From Armillaria gallica (lineage: Eukaryota; Basidiomycota; Agaricomycetes; Agaricales; Physalacriaceae): a stretch of 64,000 nucleotides of DNA. Where the stretch lies: positions 2,325,001 through 2,389,000 of the forward strand of contig JBANDB010000007.1 in assembly GCA_037576215.1 (NCBI GenBank), in the 5' to 3' direction. The notes beneath the pieces were generated by a model. It was not told the DNA's origin and searched no databases. It saw only the letters and a program-made list of their open reading frames with translations. This document shows positions 59,647-64,000 of this stretch, piece after piece (position 1 is the first letter of the stretch; each line of letters opens with the position of its first letter). The position numbers and the translations under genes are program-made.

Positions 59647-61685
59647 CCATCTGTACTGGGCCCTGACCCCTCTCCGTACTGACGATGACTTGGAATACTT
59701 TTTCAATGATTGTCTCGGAAATTTTCAACTTTGTCTACTGCTATTTCCAGTCTGCCAAGCCGACCACTTGCTATGTAGTACTAGTAGCGATGCACAGTGA
59801 TGAGAGGAAAAATGTCGTACACAAAATGTTGTGGGACTAATGCTATGATGTCATTAGCTGACTGTTCATTTTTGATAGCCACACTGCAACCGTCCTCTCA
59901 TTCTGATAAATAGTCATCTTGCATGTGAAGAAAGACCGGTCATAATATTGGAATAGGTAACTAGCTTCACTAATCCATTGACTCCTAGGACCTACCACGA
60001 CCAAATTCCCTTATGTTACGTGCATCATGCACTACTTATGTAGGGATTTACCGACTGTAGTCTTGAGAGATTTAGCGAAACTGCGAGGGCGTTCTTGCTA
60101 CCCTGAGCTCCCTGGTGGGGCAGGCAATTCCTGGTGGTACTCCCGGGGGAGCCAAATAGACATAGCCATTCTAGAAGGCACCCATGGATTTTCTAAACAT
60201 TACGAGTCACAGAAAATCATTCATCAAAAATTTGCATCGATCCGAACTCGTACAGTCGAGATTTTAAATAGTAAGCATGTACTTCGTTCAATACAGTACT
60301 ACATTTCCCGAACTTTCGTCAGCACGGGAGCTGTTTTTAACATCTCTGCCACCGTTTGATAGTTACTTCGCTGGATTGATTGATCCTGCACTCAATAAGC
60401 ACCTGAAGGAAGAATCTCATGAGTTTAATTCAAGGAGACGAAGCAACGGTGTTCACTACGCAAATTTCAAGTTATTCGTTCACAATACAGCACTCTGGTG
60501 AGTACATGGAATCTGGTCGTGCGCCACAAGCAACCGCTGGTGATTTTCTCCCGTCATCAAACCCTTGCTTCTATCTATCACTGTTGGACTGATCATCACA
60601 AGTCGCGGGATGACGGGACGTTACCGTTACTACAACGGATTCTCCATAATACCGAGGGTGAATGGACGCTACGGACAATAATATGTTGGCTATCCATGTG
60701 TATCTCTTCTATTGTCGTCGCACACTTATCTCGCCTGCCCATATTGTCGTTGATCTCTTCCGTTGTAAGTCGCGGGATGACGGAATCATTTCCTGGATAC
60801 CCCCAGGCCATTGTGCGTTTCTGCCCAAAATTTCATGGGGTATTTTTTTCAGAATGATACAATTAGTGTTTCTGTGCCGTCATTTTATTGCTGACCACAA
60901 CTTTAGTGAGCAAGAGGCGTAAGCTGATGATGATAATAATCTGGATTGGTGACCCGCAACACGCCTCGTATTGGGGGAGTATAGTACTCTACAGCTATGT
61001 ACATCTATACCGCTACTTGTTGGAATGCTCTTCTACTGTATGGCTCTATGGACTGTGTATGTGACAACGTCTAAGGTGAAATTCTGCGTATCTTGCTTGG
61101 TGTTTCGTTGTATGAAGTCTCTACCTACGGGAAGGAGAAATAAATAAATAAGGAGAGGGGGGAGGGGAGCAAGAGGTGCAAGCAGTACGAGGCCGGACCG
61201 ACTACTTTGACCACTATATCGCGATACTTAGCACCAGGGAAGCGATGGGAAAATACCGAAGTCTGCCATGCGCCCGATTTGACGGTGAAAATTGCTGCGA
61301 CGGTATTTTGCTGGGTACTTATTGGTGGAGGACATAAAATAAACGGCATAGAGAGGGTGAGATGCGAACTACTTAGATACGCTGTGCGGCACTCTACGGG
61401 GTACGTGTAAACTCTTCACGTGCCACAAGCAACCATTGGTGATTTTCTCCCGTTAATAATCAGCCCAACAATGATGAAAGATAGAAATGAGGATTTGATG
61501 GATCCTCAGAAGAGACTTCAATGAATGCAATTAATACTGTATGTACAATAAAAGTATGCTAAGCCGAAACGGGCAAGAAGTATAACGTGTAATTATGACA
61601 CCTAGTAGAGTACCTCGAAGTCCACCGCAACGTACAAGAGCAATCAAAACAACGGTCCATATTCAACTACAATATGTACGGCGGC

Positions 61686-62802
61686 CTAGTAGGCCCGACC
61701 ATGCCTCTTGAGACTGTGATGCCTGACGATGTGCGTCGTCGGCGCATCGTCCTTCTTGTCGCCCGCAGTAGCATGCGACAACGCCGCCAGGGACTGCGAA
61801 GTCATCGTATGTGCCCTCGACCTGATCATGGGTCTAAACAGGAGGTGATTAGATTAATGCCGGCAAGTAGGGGGGAAATAGTGACATACGTTCCATTCCT
61901 GATCAATTCTGCCAGTCTGGGATGTTTACGCGTCTGTATCATGTATAGCCCGCCGCCACTGATGATCCCGCAGCCATCTTCGTGGTCGGAGCCCCCTAGC
62001 CTGATCCGCTCGAGACGAGGGTTCCGGCTGACACAGAGGATGGCTTCGTTCCAGAGACTCGGAAGCTGGGTGGAAAACGTATGCAACGACGGCGCAAGAG
62101 ATAAGGCGTGAGTTATAGTGGATATGGGGCCCCGGGGTTGAGCTGCTGGTGAATCATCTGAGATACGGAACGCAAGGTGGGCAGATTCCTACGGAAGTAA
62201 GTGAACGGGATCTTTTGGATCATATAAATTAAACTGACAAGATCTATCCAACCGGTGATGGCACTGGCCAAACGGACGATGAGGCGCTTCACACCGGCGT
62301 GGGTAAGGTATAGACGGGTCGGTTTGCGAATGGTAAGATGCGTGACCGCGTCAAGAGCCTCCAGCGAGTCACACATACGCTCTACTGCAGGGCAGTATGC
62401 CTGGTCGGGAAACCGAGGATCGAGGGTGATGTCGAGGGCCTTGACATGACTGCACCGCCGGAAGACCTGGTCGGCGCCATCAAAGATGCCGGTGATGACA
62501 ATTCTGCGGACATAACGGGAGAGCCAGGGATAGTGATGCAAGGCGGCCAGGAGGTTCGCCGGCTGTGTGGGGCGTGTCAAATGAATGGTGTGGTAGAAAT
62601 GTGGAAGAGATATCCGATAGAAAGCCTTGCAGACGAGCAGGGGGGCCAGACGAGAGCAAACTGGTCGTGGGGAAGTGGGTGGATGAACTGGGGCCCACGC
62701 TGGGCACGACACGGCAGGCGTCGGCGTCGCTACGACACAGTACGAGAGGATACGCTCAATCAGCTCCTCTGGGAACGATTCCAGTGAAAGTGCAGTGGCC
62801 AT
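61686..62802 (-). CDS. F-box protein, duplicate 2
   Basis: This is the paralogue of the gene at 48990-50109. ATG 62802 opens MATALSLESFPEELIERILS; the two then match almost residue for residue: the CPAWAPVHPPTSPRPVC loop, LVCKAFYRISLPHFYHTIHL, SHVKALDITLDPRFPDQAY. The phase-0 intron after TGWIDL ends TTCCGTAG and is a few bases shorter. The next exon reads ESAHLAFRISDDSPAAQP and ITHALSLAPSLHTFSTQ, and the last ends SLKRHGRAY, stop at 61686. No disabling change is seen. Most differences are conservative (AISMD/ALSLE near the start, NET/NEA, KDDAA/KDDAP), so both copies may be under selection. A TATATAA lies at about 62889. Confidence 0.78.
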
Positions 62803-63064
62803 TTGAAGTGAAGTGATGATGGTAGTGGAAAGAAAGTAAAAAAAGGAGGAATCGGACCCCTCTATCGTGACAGCGTATCTTTCCAGGGTATATAAACCTG
62901 TCGGGTAGCAACAACCGGACGAGTTACCCAAGTTCGAAGGAGGATTCCGTAAAGTCGTCAATTATTCGTGGCAGTGGTGGGCGAAAGGCGGGGAAGGAAG
63001 CTCGAGGGACCGATATTCTGGTCGCTTTCCAAAAGGGGTAAATATACGTTCGAGGACGGCGTGA

Positions 63065-64000
63065 TCGGCATCGGCTTGATCTCCGAGCCTCAGTACCCTT
63101 CACGACGCGGCGTTTGCACTCTGCGATGATATACCGGTGTGCCTTGTGGTGCTCAAAACAACTCTAGGCTCAAAGCTTGTACCCTTAGTATAGTCCAACG
63201 TTTTCGTTTCCGAGGCTTTACCTTCTCTCTGTTCAATAAACTTAACGTAGAGTGACAACTAATATGTCCCATATCGTCAGCTGCGTGGAGGTCGAGAGCC
63301 TAAAAGATTTGGAACGGCCGCCCCCTGACGGAATATTCCCCGGCCGCCAGCGCTTATCCTCTAGCCTTGGACGAAGCAGAATAATACTGGCTCTAACTCT
63401 TTTAGTGATACGATAATATCCACCCATTCAACTAGGGACCAGATTTTTCCGGCCAATTCTGATCCTAACCCACCGTAGTATGGTCTTATCTATCTCGCAT
63501 CTAGAAATTTTCATTCACCCCTTCCATTATAGTCCAGAAAAACATGCGGCCTGTCCATGACAGAATCTGTTCTATGCTCTGCTTCTAGCGTCGATCACTG
63601 CACGCTCATTGCCCCCAAGTACTTTCCTACGATGGAGTTCACATGTCGTAAAAGATCGAAATGAAAAGCTCGGCTAGATAATGTATCGGATGCAGAAGAC
63701 ATTGTGGCTGCACTACCACTATCCCGACTATGGGATACTCGGCCTCGTGGTCTGTAAAAAACCCGGAAGGATAAGAAACGAATTAGATCCAGTCCTCACT
63801 ACGACACGGATTGGTTGCTCACCCAAGGGTCCAACTTGTACCCGGGCGTAGCGACTGGTTGGATAACGTTCGCATCTCGAAATGTCATTGTCCATTTATC
63901 CCTTATTCTTCGCACCCATCTCTGACCCCATGCAACCACCTGGGGCCCAAGTGGCGCAGAACTGTCAATCACTGCACACCAGGGGCGTAGTAAAAACCCT
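63065..64000. other. Right edge, no gene supported
   Basis: The sequence after the duplication boundary differs from that after copy 1. I see no spliceable coding frame or repeat. Confidence 0.45.

Larger units (their letters stand above)
58899..63064. repeat. Duplicated block, copy 2 (with MITE insertion)
   Basis: Direct-orientation partner of 46734-50367. Extra length comes mainly from a 524-bp MITE with its 8-bp duplication (59123-59654), plus a short insertion near 59818 (TACACAAAATGTTGTGGGA) and a few small indels. The F-box gene inside it is intact. Confidence 0.92.

Overview
The window looks like nuclear DNA from a mushroom-forming basidiomycete (Agaricomycetes). Genes are split by many short GT-AG introns of about 45-65 nt, first exons can be tiny, and the gene set is fungal: a MATA_HMG-type box, a BEACH scaffold, RPS14, EMG1, an SCT1/GPT2-type acyltransferase, a GH1 beta-glucosidase, an M28 glutamate carboxypeptidase and F-box proteins. 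Bacterial-style operons, rRNA and CRISPR arrays were not seen.

Layout. 1-2.9 kb: 5' part of a BEACH-family gene (minus strand), running off the left edge. 3.30-7.41 kb: a 4,110-bp hAT transposon with 20-bp inverted ends; its transposase carries two single-base frameshifts. 7.4-23.7 kb: a gene-dense segment with three paralogues (A, B, C) of a family I do not recognise, a small gene, an M28 peptidase, a secreted GH1 enzyme and an HMG-box regulator. 23.69-27.80 kb: a second copy of the same hAT element in opposite orientation, with the frame intact at both broken sites. 27.9-29.1 kb: a serine/proline-rich protein of unknown function. 29.5-36.4 kb: mostly non-coding, with three tRNA-like pol III cassettes, a 65-residue protein gene, its decayed copy, and EMG1. 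36.5-44.3 kb: acyltransferase, RPS14, a short cyanase-N-terminus-like protein and a RING-finger protein. 44.3-64 kb: gene-poor and repeat-rich, with a duplicated block (46.73-50.37 and 58.90-63.06 kb) holding an intact F-box gene in each copy, a 524-bp MITE in only one copy, clustered short hairpins and a decayed-looking gene with a repeated exon module.

How the parts relate. The housekeeping genes (EMG1 and RPS14 in ribosome production, the acyltransferase in glycerolipid synthesis, the BEACH scaffold in membrane traffic) sit beside fast-changing material. The two inverted hAT copies frame about 16.3 kb that could invert by recombination and could be cross-mobilised by the intact copy. The A/B/C family shares a conserved N-terminus, a basic PPPAKR motif, a coiled coil and a conserved C-terminus with matching intron positions; it is the main undescribed protein system here.

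Limits: exon boundaries were read by eye from splice signals and frame, without transcripts or database searches. Coordinates for multi-exon genes are outer limits from start to stop codon.
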